61,147 nt of DNA from Candidatus Amulumruptor caecigallinarius (lineage in GTDB: Bacteria > Bacteroidota > Bacteroidia > Bacteroidales > Muribaculaceae): positions 1-61,147 of the forward strand of contig JAMPDQ010000007.1 of the NCBI GenBank assembly GCA_023665575.1. Direction: 5' to 3'. The translations under genes and the position numbers were made by a program. Positions within the stretch are counted from its first letter, which is position 1. Every line of letters begins with the position of its first letter. The notes below the pieces were generated by a model. The model was given only the letters and a program-made list of their open reading frames with translations. It had not been told where the DNA came from and did not search any database. This document shows, one piece after another, positions 16,287 through 27,910 of the stretch.

Positions 16287-17192
16287 ATGAAAAAGATAAC
16301 TTTAATTGGTGCTGCCGTTGCAGCGCTTGCGCTTGCATCTTGTTCGTCAGATAATGAGAATTCGCAAACGCGCAATTATTCTCTTACGGCTTATAATCTT
16401 TATGTGCCGGCAACCGGTGGCGGAAATGTTGAATTCAAGGAAGTAGTGTATAATCTGACAGCACGCACACCTGAGAACAAGTTGATGATTTCTGTTGACA
16501 ACATGCCGGTCACGGGTGCATCTGTAGCGAGTTTCAGAACAGTAGAGATGCCTTTCACCATTGGCTATAGTCAAATTGATGGCAGCTCTTTCCAGTCGGT
16601 AGCGGCTTCATCTGCCAATCCTACTGCCTCCGGTCTCGCAGTGAAAAATCTTAACATGCTGTGGACACAGGCTTTTTACGCACCCCCCTACGCAGTGGCG
16701 GGATATGAAAATTGGCTCACACCCGGAGGTATGCGCGAATTTCTGGTCATGCAATATAATCTCTCGGATATGTGGAATGTGCGCACATTTTTTCCTGATC
16801 TTATTTTTCATGGCGCCACAACCACTGAATATGGCATGGGTCCATATGAAAATTCCGGAACAGTGTATAGAATAAAGATGAATCTTGACAACCCGGTGAG
16901 CTCGCATTATACAGCTGATTTGATTGTCTATAATGCGGCATTTGAAAAGGGAGCTGATTCGGCTACAGTGATTCTCAAGAATCTCGACTTGTCATTCTCA
17001 TCATCCGGAATTGATGTGTCGGGCAATAACGTCAATGCCACTATGCAGTCTGCAGGATCATCTTCTTCTTCCACAGTAATGTTTGATTCGTTCAAGGCAA
17101 AGATATTGGGTGACTTGACAAATGTTTCGATAAATTATCGGGTGGATGGCAGAATCAATGGTGCATTCACCGGTTCTTGCGTGAAAAAATAA
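16287..17192 (+). CDS. Lipoprotein of unknown function
   Basis: A 301-residue lipoprotein with a clear lipobox (LASC, Cys19) after a short signal peptide, so it is anchored in the outer or inner membrane. The mature part is rich in Ser, Asn and Gly and predicted to be mostly beta strand. The pattern of two similar halves (MPVTGASVASFRTVEMPF and a later SSSSTVMFDSFKAKILGDL) suggests a calycin- or lipid-binding-like sandwich, but I do not recognise the family. The last 26 bases overlap the end of the convergent VanZ-like gene. Confidence 0.75.
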   Translation: MKKITLIGAAVAALALASCSSDNENSQTRNYSLTAYNLYVPATGGGNVEFKEVVYNLTARTPENKLMISVDNMPVTGASVASFRTVEMPFTIGYSQIDGSSFQSVAASSANPTASGLAVKNLNMLWTQAFYAPPYAVAGYENWLTPGGMREFLVMQYNLSDMWNVRTFFPDLIFHGATTTEYGMGPYENSGTVYRIKMNLDNPVSSHYTADLIVYNAAFEKGADSATVILKNLDLSFSSSGIDVSGNNVNATMQSAGSSSSSTVMFDSFKAKILGDLTNVSINYRVDGRINGAFTGSCVKK

Positions 17193-17559
17193 GAAATGTG
17201 CCGCATCCCGCAGTGATGATGCCGCCCAGGTCGGCGAGGAAATCATAAATGTCGCCCGACCTTCCAATTCCCATTGTGCTTTGTGCGTATTCATCAAGCG
17301 CGGAAAAAACAACTATACATATAATGACAGTCGCAAATGTGCCGGCTGTCATTTTTTTTGTGCTTTCTTTGCGTGATTTGCTAAGGTCGTGCATGGCAGT
17401 GACAGTAAGAGTTGCCATCATCAAGGCATGCACAAGTTTGTCGGCATCGTGAAAAAGCGGCAGATTGTTTTCGGGAATGGGGTGGGGAGCAAGAGTAAGC
17501 CAGAGAATAATTGCCGTGGCAGTGGCAGTGAGCCACCAGTTTCTAAGAAACTGTTTCAT
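17167..17559 (-). CDS. VanZ-like small membrane protein
   Basis: A 130-residue protein with about four hydrophobic helices. The pattern matches the VanZ-like family: a first helix with LTLAPHPIPE, HDADKLVHALMMATL (compare the family D-K-xxH), SALDEYAQSTMGIGRSGDIYDFLADLGG with the conserved E-x-x-Q and D-x-x-A-N/D-x-x-G motif, and a final helix. Members include teicoplanin-resistance VanZ, but most are housekeeping membrane proteins of unknown function. The 3' end overlaps the lipoprotein gene tail to tail by 26 bases. Confidence 0.85.
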   Translation of the reverse strand: MKQFLRNWWLTATATAIILWLTLAPHPIPENNLPLFHDADKLVHALMMATLTVTAMHDLSKSRKESTKKMTAGTFATVIICIVVFSALDEYAQSTMGIGRSGDIYDFLADLGGIITAGCGTFLIFSRKNR

Positions 17560-17710
17560 GGGAGACGATATGAAAAAGATTGCAACGGGGTTGTATTTTA
17601 CACTTTTTGGAAATAGTGTATTTGTTTTTACAAAAATAAAAATTGTTGGTCTAAGGGGTTTAATGTTTAAGATTTTTTAACAATTGCATAAAAAGTGAAT
17701 GAATAAATTG

Positions 17711-17741
17711 TTTGCGGATTAGCAAAAATTATCTAATTTTG
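17711..17741 (+). promoter_or_regulatory. Promoter of the nuo-atp unit
   Basis: TTTG (17711-17714), a spacer of exactly 19 bases and TAATTTTG (17734-17741) match the Bacteroidetes primary sigma consensus. Transcription would start near 17748, giving a leader of about 65 bases before nuoA. No equally good promoter was seen in the next 17.5 kb. Confidence 0.88.
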
Positions 17742-17812
17742 TGAATAATTGGCGGCGCATTGTTGGAATGCATCTGCATATAACTGAATAACTGTTTAAA
17801 CATTAGTATTAT

Positions 17813-18184
17813 ATGAATCTGTTGTGCGAGATAAGTAATGGCGTGCTGTCCATCACGGCTCTGCTTACCGGGGTCGGTTTGGTGGTGGCTGCGATGCTAA
17901 TCGCGAAATTGATTTCGCCGAAATCTTATTCGGTAAAGAAAGCCGAGCCTTATGAATGTGGTATTCCTACACGCGGGGAGTCTATGATTCAATTCAGGGT
18001 CGGCTATTATATTTTTGCAATCCTCTTCCTTCTGTTTGATGTCGAGGTTGTGTTTCTTTACCCATGGTCGGTGGTGATGCGCAATATGGGGCCCGGGGGA
18101 ATCCTTTGTATCGGAATATTTATGTTTGTTCTAATTATGGGTCTGGCTTATGCCTGGCGGAAAGGAGCGCTTAAATGGGATTAG
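17813..18184 (+). CDS. nuoA: NADH-quinone oxidoreductase-like subunit A
   Basis: A 123-residue, three-helix membrane subunit of the respiratory complex I family. Hallmarks are [15 protein letters not shown] (about residues 43-57, with the quinone-site loop cysteine) and [26 protein letters not shown]. It overlaps nuoB by 10 bases. First gene of the 18-gene nuo-atp unit. Confidence 0.96.
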   Translation: MNLLCEISNGVLSITALLTGVGLVVAAMLIAKLISPKSYSVKKAEPYECGIPTRGESMIQFRVGYYIFAILFLLFDVEVVFLYPWSVVMRNMGPGGILCIGIFMFVLIMGLAYAWRKGALKWD

Positions 18185-18789
18185 ATCATATAAAAAGCAT
18201 GAGTCGCGAAGACTTCAAAAACAACGATTATATCGACAAGTTGGTTGAAGAGCTGAATGCGACGGGCGCCAATGTAATGGTTGGCAAATTTGATGAGCTT
18301 ATTAATTGGGGCATCTCCAACTCTTTGTGGCCGTTGTGCTTTGGCACAAGCTGTTGCGCCATCGAGTTTATGAGCCTGGGCGCGGCGCGTTATGACATGG
18401 CACGCTTTGGATTTGAGGTGGCTCGAAATTCACCTCGCCAGGCCGACTATATTATGGTGCAGGGCACAATTGTGCATCGCATGGCGCCGGCGCTTCGCCG
18501 CCTTTATGAGCAGCTCGCCGAGCCGAAATATGTTATTGCATGCGGAGGTTGTGCTGTTTCGGGCGGCCCGTTCAAAAATTCTTACTGTGTTGTTCCCGGT
18601 GTGGATGAAATTCTTCCGGTCGATGTCTATATCCCCGGATGTCCTCCCCGCCCGGAAGCAATGTTTTACGGGCTGATGCAGTTGCAGCGTAAAATAAAGG
18701 TGCAAAAATTCTTCGGCGGGGTGAACCGCAAAGAGAAAGTAGAAGAATTTTTCGCAGAGCATCCTGAGGAAAAGGGTGAGATTGGATAA
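18175..18789 (+). CDS. nuoB: NADH-quinone oxidoreductase-like subunit B (cluster N2)
   Basis: A 204-residue peripheral subunit that holds the terminal 4Fe-4S cluster N2 and passes electrons to quinone. The four ligands are visible: the tandem cysteines in [11 protein letters not shown], the Cys in [12 protein letters not shown] and the Cys in [11 protein letters not shown]. The C-terminal ~25 residues are charged. The start overlaps nuoA, and nuoCD begins 30 bases downstream. Confidence 0.97.
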   Translation: MGLDHIKSMSREDFKNNDYIDKLVEELNATGANVMVGKFDELINWGISNSLWPLCFGTSCCAIEFMSLGAARYDMARFGFEVARNSPRQADYIMVQGTIVHRMAPALRRLYEQLAEPKYVIACGGCAVSGGPFKNSYCVVPGVDEILPVDVYIPGCPPRPEAMFYGLMQLQRKIKVQKFFGGVNRKEKVEEFFAEHPEEKGEIG

Positions 18790-18819
18790 CCGCAAACCGA
18801 TAGATTCTACATATAGACT

Positions 18820-20451
18820 ATGAGTGATTTAAAAGATAAAATCCTGAAGATATATCCGGCGGCTCAGTTTGAAGAGGGTGAGTGCCTGATGGTTACAGTA
18901 GCCGAGAAAGATTGGCTTGAAGTGGCCTCAAAGCTTAAAACAGCCCTCGGTTTCGATGTTTTGTCTGCCGTTGTGGGAATGGATTGGAAGGATAAGCTCG
19001 GTGTGGTGTATTATCTCACTGCCACATTGATGAATTGGGATATGCTCGCTGTGAAAGTGGAAGCTGCCGGTGATGACCGTGATAATGCCTATATACATTC
19101 GGTTTGCTCTCTTTGGAAAGTTGCTAATTTCCAGGAACGCGAGGTCTACGATATGTTCGGCATCAAGTTTGTCGGCCATCCCGACATGCGCCGTTTCTTC
19201 TTGCGCAACGATTGGGTGGGACATCCCCTCCGCAAAGATTATGACACCGACCCGAAGCTCAATCCCATCCGTCTTGACGATGAGATTAATGAGGATGATA
19301 CTCGCTCTTTTTCGTTGGATGAAAACGGGAAGCTGAAAGCAACCCCCGGAAAGGTGTTTGAAAAAAATGATTACGTAGTCAACATAGGTCCGCAGCATCC
19401 CTCCACTCATGGTGTAATGCGTTTTAGAGCTGCAATAGAGGGCGAAACCGTAAAAAAGGTTGATGTTGTTTCCGGCTACATTCATCGTGGCATAGAGAAG
19501 CTCACCGAGGGCATGACTTATCCGCAGATTCTCCATTTCACCGACCGTATGGACTATATGTCGGCTCATCAGAACCGCCATTGTCTTTGCATGTGCATAG
19601 AGAAGGCACTCGGCCTTGAGGTGCCTCATCGCGCTCAGGTGATTCGCACAATGATGGATGAGCTGATGCGAATCTCCTCCCACCTGCTGTCATTTGGATG
19701 CACCGCAATGGATCTTGGCGCCACAACCGCGTTCTTTTACGGATTCCGCGAGCGCGAAATGGTGCTCGATATATTTGAAAAGACATGCGGAGCACGTATG
19801 TCAATGAATTATAATGTGATTGGAGGTGTAATTGCCGACCTTCATCCTGATTTCCGGAAAGATGTGAAGAAACTCATAGATATAATGCCTTCACGTTTGA
19901 AGGAGTATCATGATGTATTCTCCAACAATCTTATCGCCAAGAACCGCCTTGAAGGGGTAGGAATCCTGAAGAAGGAGGATGCCGTCAATTATGCCATCAC
20001 CGGTCCGAGCGGGCGTGGCTCTAACTGGAGTTGTGACTGTCGCAAAAAACACCCATATGCCGCATATCCCGAAGTGGAATTTGATGAGGTGCTCCTCGAT
20101 GGTTGCGACTCATATTCGCGCTATATGGTGCGCATGAAGGAAATTGAGCAGAGTTGTCGAATTCTTGCGCAGCTTGTCGACAATATTCCCGAAGGCGACA
20201 TTAGGGCGCAAGTGCCGAAAGTTGTCAAGCTGCCGGCTGGTCGGTGGTATCAACAGGTAGAGGCAAGCCGCGGCACTTTCGGTGTATACATCGAGAGTGA
20301 CGGGCAGAAGAATCCCTATCGCGTGCATTTCCAGAGCCCGTGCTTCAATCTTGTGGGTGTGATGGATCTTACATGTGCCGGATATATGATTGCCGACCTT
20401 ATCACAATCGGTGCGGCACTCGATTTTGTAATTCCTGATATCGATCGTTGA
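18820..20451 (+). CDS. nuoCD: Fused NADH-quinone oxidoreductase-like subunit C/D
   Basis: A 543-residue fusion of the 30-kDa (NuoC, about 1-155) and 49-kDa (NuoD, about 180-543) subunits, joined by a linker near residues 160-180. The C part shows WKVANFQEREVYDMFGIKFVGHPDMRR. The D part shows NIGPQHPSTHGVMRFRAAIEGE, the quinone-site HPSTHG motif, and GYIHRGIEKLTEGMTYPQ. The fusion is usual in Bacteroidetes and some proteobacteria. No nuoE, F or G follows, so the NADH-oxidising module is absent. Confidence 0.96.
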   Translation: MSDLKDKILKIYPAAQFEEGECLMVTVAEKDWLEVASKLKTALGFDVLSAVVGMDWKDKLGVVYYLTATLMNWDMLAVKVEAAGDDRDNAYIHSVCSLWKVANFQEREVYDMFGIKFVGHPDMRRFFLRNDWVGHPLRKDYDTDPKLNPIRLDDEINEDDTRSFSLDENGKLKATPGKVFEKNDYVVNIGPQHPSTHGVMRFRAAIEGETVKKVDVVSGYIHRGIEKLTEGMTYPQILHFTDRMDYMSAHQNRHCLCMCIEKALGLEVPHRAQVIRTMMDELMRISSHLLSFGCTAMDLGATTAFFYGFREREMVLDIFEKTCGARMSMNYNVIGGVIADLHPDFRKDVKKLIDIMPSRLKEYHDVFSNNLIAKNRLEGVGILKKEDAVNYAITGPSGRGSNWSCDCRKKHPYAAYPEVEFDEVLLDGCDSYSRYMVRMKEIEQSCRILAQLVDNIPEGDIRAQVPKVVKLPAGRWYQQVEASRGTFGVYIESDGQKNPYRVHFQSPCFNLVGVMDLTCAGYMIADLITIGAALDFVIPDIDR

Positions 20452-20512
20452 TATCACACGCGTTGCAATAAATTTCAGAACGGTTATTTATAAATAAAAT
20501 TGAATCGATAAA

Positions 20513-21592
20513 ATGTTTGATTTCGGAAAATGGACATCCGCCTTTAACGACTTCCTTCTTGGAACAGGCATGGCCGAGTGGCTCGCAGTTGTGATTGAAT
20601 GCGTGCTAATCGGTGTTGCCCTGATGGTGATGTATGCCGTGCTGGCGATTTTCTATATCTTCTACGAACGCAAGCTTTGTGCATGGTTTCAATGCCGACT
20701 CGGACCAATGCGTGTCGGCAAATGGGGCTTACTGCAGTTGTTTGCCGATGTGATTAAAATCCTAATCAAGGAGCTTATCAGTCTTAAAGGCACCGACAGA
20801 TTTCTCTTTAAGCTTGCACCCTATCTTGTTATTGCCTCTTCAGTGGTGATGTTTGCATGCCTGCCTTGGGGCAACGGATTGCAAATCATTGATTGGAATA
20901 TCGGAGTGTTCTTTATCCTGGCCGCCTCATCGGTAGGTGTGCTTGGAATTCTGTTGGCAGGTTGGGCATCTAATAATAAATACACACTTATTGGTGCCAT
21001 GCGAAGCGGCGCTCAGATGATTAGTTATGAAATTTCAATCGGTCTGGCTATAATCACTATTGCGTTGTTGGCAGGCTCACTGAATATCTCAACGCTTGTG
21101 CAGGAGCAGGCCGATTGCTGGTTTATATTCAAAGGCCATGTGCCGGCAGTGATTGCTTTTATTATCTATGTAATCGCCGCCACTGCCGAAACAAACCGTG
21201 GACCTTTCGATCTTCCGGAGGCAGAGCATGAGCTTACAGCCGGTTATCACACCGAATATTCCGGTATGCATTTCGGATTTTTCTATCTTGCAGAATATCT
21301 CAACCTGTTCATCGTATCCGGAATTGCTTCGCTGATGTTCCTTGGCGGCTGGATGCCCTTGCATGTGCCGGGTTGGGAGGGGTTTAATGATGTAATGAAT
21401 TATATTCCTTCGATTGTTTGGTTCCTCGGAAAGGCAATCTTCGTATCGTTCATCATTATCTGGTTCAAATGGACATTCCCGCGCGTAAGAATCGACCAGC
21501 TACTGGCCTTTGAATGGAAATATCTCATGCCGTTCGCACTCGCAAATCTTTTACTTATGACTGTGCTGGTGGCTTACGGATGGCATTTTTAA
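20513..21592 (+). CDS. nuoH: NADH-quinone oxidoreductase-like subunit H
   Basis: A 359-residue membrane subunit with about eight helices that joins the quinone chamber to the pumping arm. Conserved blocks are YERKLCAWFQCRLGPMRVG (about 51-69), LLQLFADVIKILIKE, SYEISIGLAIITIALLAGS and AETNRGPFDLPEAEHELTAG (about 224-243). Unexpectedly, the next gene is atpD of the ATP synthase, 137 bases on, rather than nuoI. Confidence 0.96.
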   Translation: MFDFGKWTSAFNDFLLGTGMAEWLAVVIECVLIGVALMVMYAVLAIFYIFYERKLCAWFQCRLGPMRVGKWGLLQLFADVIKILIKELISLKGTDRFLFKLAPYLVIASSVVMFACLPWGNGLQIIDWNIGVFFILAASSVGVLGILLAGWASNNKYTLIGAMRSGAQMISYEISIGLAIITIALLAGSLNISTLVQEQADCWFIFKGHVPAVIAFIIYVIAATAETNRGPFDLPEAEHELTAGYHTEYSGMHFGFFYLAEYLNLFIVSGIASLMFLGGWMPLHVPGWEGFNDVMNYIPSIVWFLGKAIFVSFIIIWFKWTFPRVRIDQLLAFEWKYLMPFALANLLLMTVLVAYGWHF

Positions 21593-23232
<1,640 letters not shown>

Positions 23233-23285
23233 CCAAGCCGCTATATACTTCTAAATGGCCTCTTGGTAGATACAATTTACACAAT

Positions 23286-23522
23286 ATGAAACTCGAAGTT
23301 ATATCAGCCCATGAAGTGACATTTTCCGGAGAAGTGACTTCAGTCACTTTGCCCGGTGTTCTCGGCTCATTCACCGTTTTGAAAGATCATGCGCCTCTGA
23401 TTTCTGTTCTGACAAAGGGAAACATGAAATATACTGATGCACAGGGCGAATCGGGAAATTTTGAGATTGAAGGGGGAATTTGCGATGTGAATAACAACGT
23501 TGTCTCTGTTTGTGTTTATTAA
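23286..23522 (+). CDS. atpC: ATP synthase F1 subunit epsilon (short form)
   Basis: A 78-residue epsilon subunit made only of the N-terminal beta-sandwich (LPGVLGSFTVLKDHAPLIS is the conserved block). The usual C-terminal helical hairpin, which in other bacteria inhibits ATP hydrolysis, is absent. Short epsilon subunits are common in Bacteroidetes, so this is probably native and not a truncation. It implies that hydrolysis control by the epsilon helices is lacking. Confidence 0.93.
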   Translation: MKLEVISAHEVTFSGEVTSVTLPGVLGSFTVLKDHAPLISVLTKGNMKYTDAQGESGNFEIEGGICDVNNNVVSVCVY

Positions 23523-23568
23523 AATTTAATGAAACTTCGCAAGAAGAAATAATTTAACAACCCTGAAG

Positions 23569-24855
23569 ATGTCAAATCTGAACGCACTTCAACGTATGAA
23601 TCGTTATCTTCTCCGTGGCGGAATGTTTGCATGGTTGGTAATTGTATTGGCAATTCTCATCCCTGAGAGTGTCAACGCATCCAATGTCAAACAAGACGAA
23701 ATGGATGTGAAGGAAATCATCTTCGAACATCTCGGCGATGGCTACGGATGGGAAGTGCCTTTCTCTCACAGCCGCAGAATTCCGTTGCCGGTTATTGTTC
23801 GTGCTGAAGATGGCGAATGGTTTTGCTTCAGTTCTGCCCGGCTGACAAAGTTGGTGTCGCATATGGATGAGGCAACAGGCAAGACCCACGAATCTCTTGA
23901 ACCGGTGGTTTACACCACTAACCGCAACGGAAAATCTTATAGTTTCGAAATTGCAACTACCGGTCCCCACAAGGATAAAGTGGTGGAAATCTTCCCGGGG
24001 AGCAATTCCACAAACGAAGGGGAGTATCGCCCATGGGATTTTTCTATCACCAAGAATGTTTGTGCGCTTTTCATAACCATGCTTATCGTAATAGCTGTGG
24101 TTTTAGGGCTAGTGAGATATTACAGGAAAAACAATCTGAAAGCTCCGAGAAAAGGGATGGGCTTCTTTGAGATGCTTGTAGGTTTTGTGTATTATGATGT
24201 AATCAAAGCCACTCTTGGAAAGAAGACAGAGAAATTCGCTCCTTATCTGCTCACAGCCTTCTTCTTCATTCTCACAATGAATCTGGTCGGACTGATTGTG
24301 ATTTTTCCCGGAGGCGCAAACCTTACAGGCAACATAGCAATAACGTTGGTGCTTGCAGTGCTTACGTTTATTATGACAAACGTTTTGGGCACTAAAGACT
24401 ATTGGAAAGAAATATTCTGGCCCGATGTGCCTATCTGGTTGAAATTTCCTCTTCCTATCATGCAGGTAATAGAGGTGTTTGGAATTTTCACCAAGCCTGC
24501 CGCATTGTGCGTGCGTCTGTTCGCCAATATGATGGGAGGCCACATGATTGTGATCACACTCACGTTACTGATATTTATTTTCGCAGCTTTCGGCACAGCC
24601 GCAGCCGGTGGGGCAACTGTGATTTCAGTGCTCTTCTCGCTCTTCATGCTGGCGCTTGATGTGTTAGTCAGCTTTATTCAGGCATATGTATTCACAATGT
24701 TGTCTGCAATGTTCATCGGTGCGGCGCAAGTGCATGAAGATGAACATCATGTGTTGCGTGATGAGCTCGAAGACCAGCCCGACTCTCGCGATCGCGCTGA
24801 GCTGCGGCAAGAAGAAGCCCTGCTTCACACTGAGGCGCAGGCCATAGATAAATAA
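23569..24855 (+). CDS. atpB: ATP synthase Fo subunit a with long N-terminal extension
   Basis: A 428-residue proton-channel subunit. The essential Arg is in PAALCVRLFANMMGGHM (Arg near residue 312). The five or six core helices start near residue 165. Before them lie an apparent signal-like helix (about 16-38) and ~120 periplasmic residues with no match I know, and at the end an acidic, His/Glu-rich tail of ~45 residues. The N-terminal extension is seen in Bacteroidetes, but this one is on the long side. No atpI precedes it. Confidence 0.94.
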   Translation: MSNLNALQRMNRYLLRGGMFAWLVIVLAILIPESVNASNVKQDEMDVKEIIFEHLGDGYGWEVPFSHSRRIPLPVIVRAEDGEWFCFSSARLTKLVSHMDEATGKTHESLEPVVYTTNRNGKSYSFEIATTGPHKDKVVEIFPGSNSTNEGEYRPWDFSITKNVCALFITMLIVIAVVLGLVRYYRKNNLKAPRKGMGFFEMLVGFVYYDVIKATLGKKTEKFAPYLLTAFFFILTMNLVGLIVIFPGGANLTGNIAITLVLAVLTFIMTNVLGTKDYWKEIFWPDVPIWLKFPLPIMQVIEVFGIFTKPAALCVRLFANMMGGHMIVITLTLLIFIFAAFGTAAAGGATVISVLFSLFMLALDVLVSFIQAYVFTMLSAMFIGAAQVHEDEHHVLRDELEDQPDSRDRAELRQEEALLHTEAQAIDK

Positions 24856-24913
24856 TCGAAGTCGAATTTTGAAGAATAATAAAACGAATTAAATAAACAA
24901 TTAAAAAAACTGA

Positions 24914-25174
<261 letters not shown>

Positions 25175-25241
25175 AAGGCAGATTAATTATGGGGAGAGTT
25201 GCTGCAACTCTCCCCGAATATAAACGTATAAAAGTTCTGTT

Positions 25242-25736
25242 ATGGAATTATTCACGCCCGATTTTGGCCTGGTGTTCTGGATGTTCGTATCGTTCATTCT
25301 ATTATTCCTCGTCCTTGCGAAATGGGGATGGCCTGTTATCATTAAAATGATGGACAAGCGTGCCGACACCATCGACCAGGGTGTGGAAGATGCCCGGAAT
25401 GCCAGGGAGCAGCTTGATAATGCAAGGGCTGAAGCGCAAAAATATGTGAAAGATGCTCAGGCACAACAAGCTGAAATGCTTCGCGAAGCCGCAAAAATGA
25501 AGTCGGAAATAATTGAAGAGGCCCGTAAAGAAGCACAAAGTGCTGCTAAAAAGGAGATGGATGCCGCAAAGATGGCCATCGAACAGGCCCGCAAGGAAGC
25601 CGAGCTTTCATTCAGAGATGAAGTGAGTCGATTCTCAATCGATATCGCAGAGAAAATGATGCGCCGGAATATGAATAACGATAAGGCTCAGACCGAACTT
25701 GTTAATAAGCTTCTGGACGAAATAGAGAAAAATTAA
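25242..25736 (+). CDS. atpF: ATP synthase Fo subunit b
   Basis: A 164-residue peripheral-stalk subunit: one N-terminal membrane helix (about residues 5-27, FGLVFWMFVSFILLFLVLAK) and a long Ala/Glu/Lys/Gln coiled coil. Bacterial b subunits dimerise through this coil and hold the delta subunit at the C-terminus. The gene ends 5 bases before atpH. Confidence 0.96.
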   Translation: MELFTPDFGLVFWMFVSFILLFLVLAKWGWPVIIKMMDKRADTIDQGVEDARNAREQLDNARAEAQKYVKDAQAQQAEMLREAAKMKSEIIEEARKEAQSAAKKEMDAAKMAIEQARKEAELSFRDEVSRFSIDIAEKMMRRNMNNDKAQTELVNKLLDEIEKN

Positions 25737-25741
25737 AAGGC

Positions 25742-26284
25742 ATGACTTCCGGATTGATTCCTCACCGATATGCAATGGCATTATATAAATATGCCGGCGA
25801 AAACAACCAACGCAAAGATGTTTATGGCATCATGAAGACAGTGGCTGAAGCCTTTCGCTCCAACCCGGATCTTGAAAAAGTGCTGTCTAACCCATATGTT
25901 CACACCGATGACAAGAGAAAACTCCTTCTCTCTGCCGCAGGCGAGAATCCGGGCGATGACTATGTTCGCTTTGTACAACTTGTGCTTGACCATAAGCGTG
26001 AAGAGTTCATGTATATGATGTCTCTTGCATACGGCGACATTTACCGCACTGAAAACAACATCTCGCAAGTCAAAATCACCACAGCCTCCGAACTCCCGGA
26101 TATAGAGTTGCAGAAACTTCGCGGCGTGGTTGAGAAATCATTCAAGGGAGAAACTTTTGAATATAGTTATGCTATTGACCCCGACCTCATAGGCGGATTC
26201 GTTATCGATGTTGATTCCACCCGAATGGATGCATCGATTAGCAATGAACTTGAACAATTACGACAAAACCTAACAAGCAATTAA
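25742..26284 (+). CDS. atpH: ATP synthase F1 subunit delta
   Basis: A 180-residue stalk subunit. The N-terminal helical domain begins [16 protein letters not shown], the family-typical opening. The C-terminal end has [25 protein letters not shown], matching the conserved G-G-x-x-x-x-x-x-x-x-x-D-x-S block. It caps the F1 head and binds subunit b. Four bases separate it from atpA. Confidence 0.95.
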   Translation: MTSGLIPHRYAMALYKYAGENNQRKDVYGIMKTVAEAFRSNPDLEKVLSNPYVHTDDKRKLLLSAAGENPGDDYVRFVQLVLDHKREEFMYMMSLAYGDIYRTENNISQVKITTASELPDIELQKLRGVVEKSFKGETFEYSYAIDPDLIGGFVIDVDSTRMDASISNELEQLRQNLTSN

Positions 26285-26288
26285 TAAG

Positions 26289-27881
26289 ATGCTTAATCCC
26301 AGCGAAATATCAGATGTTCTGAAACAAGAACTTGAGAACATCAATTCTAAAGTGAAATTTGAAGAAGTGGGCACTGTGCTCAACGTCGGTGATGGTGTTG
26401 CGCATGTTTATGGTCTTGACAACGTTCGAAGCAATGAATTGGTAGAGTTTGAGAACGGCGCCAAGGGTGTCGCCCTTAACCTTGAGGAGAGCAATGTCGG
26501 CGTTGTGCTCCTTGATAAGGTGAATTCTATCACTGAGAATATGTCGGTGAAGCGCACGGGACAAGTGGCTTCCATACCCGTAGGGGAGGGCTTGCTCGGT
26601 CGCGTCATAAATATGCTCGGTGAGCCTATCGATGGTAAAGGCCCCATCGAAGGAGAGCGTATCCTGCTGCCTCTTGAGCGCAAGGCTCCCGGTGTTATTT
26701 TCCGTCAACCGGTGAATCAACCGTTGCAAACCGGTATCAAGGCTATAGATGCCATGATTCCTATCGGTCGCGGTCAGCGCGAGCTGATTATCGGTGACCG
26801 TCAGGTGGGCAAAACTGCCATCGCAGTTGATACCATCATCAATCAGAAAGAAAATTATGACAAGGGTCAGCCCGTATATTGTATCTATGTGGCAATCGGA
26901 CAAAAAGCCTCAACTGTGGCATCTATCGTGCACACCTTGGAGAAATATGGCGCAATGGCTTACACGGTAGTCGTAGCGGCCAATGCTTCTGACTCCTCGT
27001 CAATGAGATATTATGCTCCCTTTGCAGGCGTTGCAATCGGAGAATTCTTCCGTGATTCAGGTCGTGACGCCTTGATTGTATACGATGACTTGTCGAAACA
27101 GGCCGTGGCATATCGTGAGGTCTCACTTATCTTGAAGCGCCCATCCGGACGTGAAGCTTACCCGGGCGATATCTTCTATCTCCACTCGCGTCTGCTGGAA
27201 CGTGCCGCTAAAATTAATGCCGACCAAAAAGTGGCAGAAAATATGAACGACCTTCCGGAAGTGATGAAATCTCGCGTGAAGGGCGGTGGATCTCTTACTG
27301 CGCTCCCGATTATTGAAACGCAAGCGGGCGATGTCTCGGCTTATATCCCGACCAATGTGATTTCAATCACCGATGGACAGATATTTCTCGAAACTGCTCT
27401 CTTCAACCAAGGTATTCGCCCCGCCATTAATGTGGGTATATCTGTGTCTCGTGTAGGTGGTAATGCACAGATTAAATGTATGAAGAAAGTGGCCGGCACT
27501 CTTAAAATAGCGCAGGCACAGTATCGAGAGCTTGAATCGTTCACCAAATTTGGCGGCGATATAGACCCTGTAACTGCAGCCACCATAGACCGTGGGCGCA
27601 AAAATCAGCAGATTCTTGTGCAGCCGCAGTATAATCCATGGCCCGTTGAACAGGAGGTAGCTGTGATTTATTGCGGTGTTAACGGACTCCTTGAGAATGT
27701 TCCCATCGAGAAAGTGAAAGAATTTGAACAGCAGCTTATCACGCGTCTTAAGATGAATGCACAAAAAGAAGTGCTGGATGTGCTGAAATCTGGCAAGCTC
27801 ACTGCCGAGTGCGAGGAAAAACTCACAGCATGCGCTCGTGAGGTGGCTGATATGATTAGTGCTGACACTGCAAAAAATTGA
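26289..27881 (+). CDS. atpA: ATP synthase F1 subunit alpha
   Basis: A 530-residue regulatory nucleotide-binding subunit. The P-loop GDRQVGKT lies near residue 172, followed by [15 protein letters not shown] and the arginine-finger region in [14 protein letters not shown] (about 384-397). It alternates with beta in the F1 hexamer. Length is slightly above the ~510 of E. coli, as usual in Bacteroidetes. Confidence 0.98.
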   Translation: MLNPSEISDVLKQELENINSKVKFEEVGTVLNVGDGVAHVYGLDNVRSNELVEFENGAKGVALNLEESNVGVVLLDKVNSITENMSVKRTGQVASIPVGEGLLGRVINMLGEPIDGKGPIEGERILLPLERKAPGVIFRQPVNQPLQTGIKAIDAMIPIGRGQRELIIGDRQVGKTAIAVDTIINQKENYDKGQPVYCIYVAIGQKASTVASIVHTLEKYGAMAYTVVVAANASDSSSMRYYAPFAGVAIGEFFRDSGRDALIVYDDLSKQAVAYREVSLILKRPSGREAYPGDIFYLHSRLLERAAKINADQKVAENMNDLPEVMKSRVKGGGSLTALPIIETQAGDVSAYIPTNVISITDGQIFLETALFNQGIRPAINVGISVSRVGGNAQIKCMKKVAGTLKIAQAQYRELESFTKFGGDIDPVTAATIDRGRKNQQILVQPQYNPWPVEQEVAVIYCGVNGLLENVPIEKVKEFEQQLITRLKMNAQKEVLDVLKSGKLTAECEEKLTACAREVADMISADTAKN

Positions 27882-27910
27882 GATATTCGCTAACGGCAAT
27901 ATTATATTAA

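Noticed and set aside
18928-19683. Long antisense frame in nuoCD
   Set aside because: nuoCD is certain on the plus strand; the antisense frame is a codon-bias shadow.
23286-23522. Truncated atpC pseudogene
   Set aside because: The beta-sandwich is complete and short epsilon subunits are usual in this phylum.
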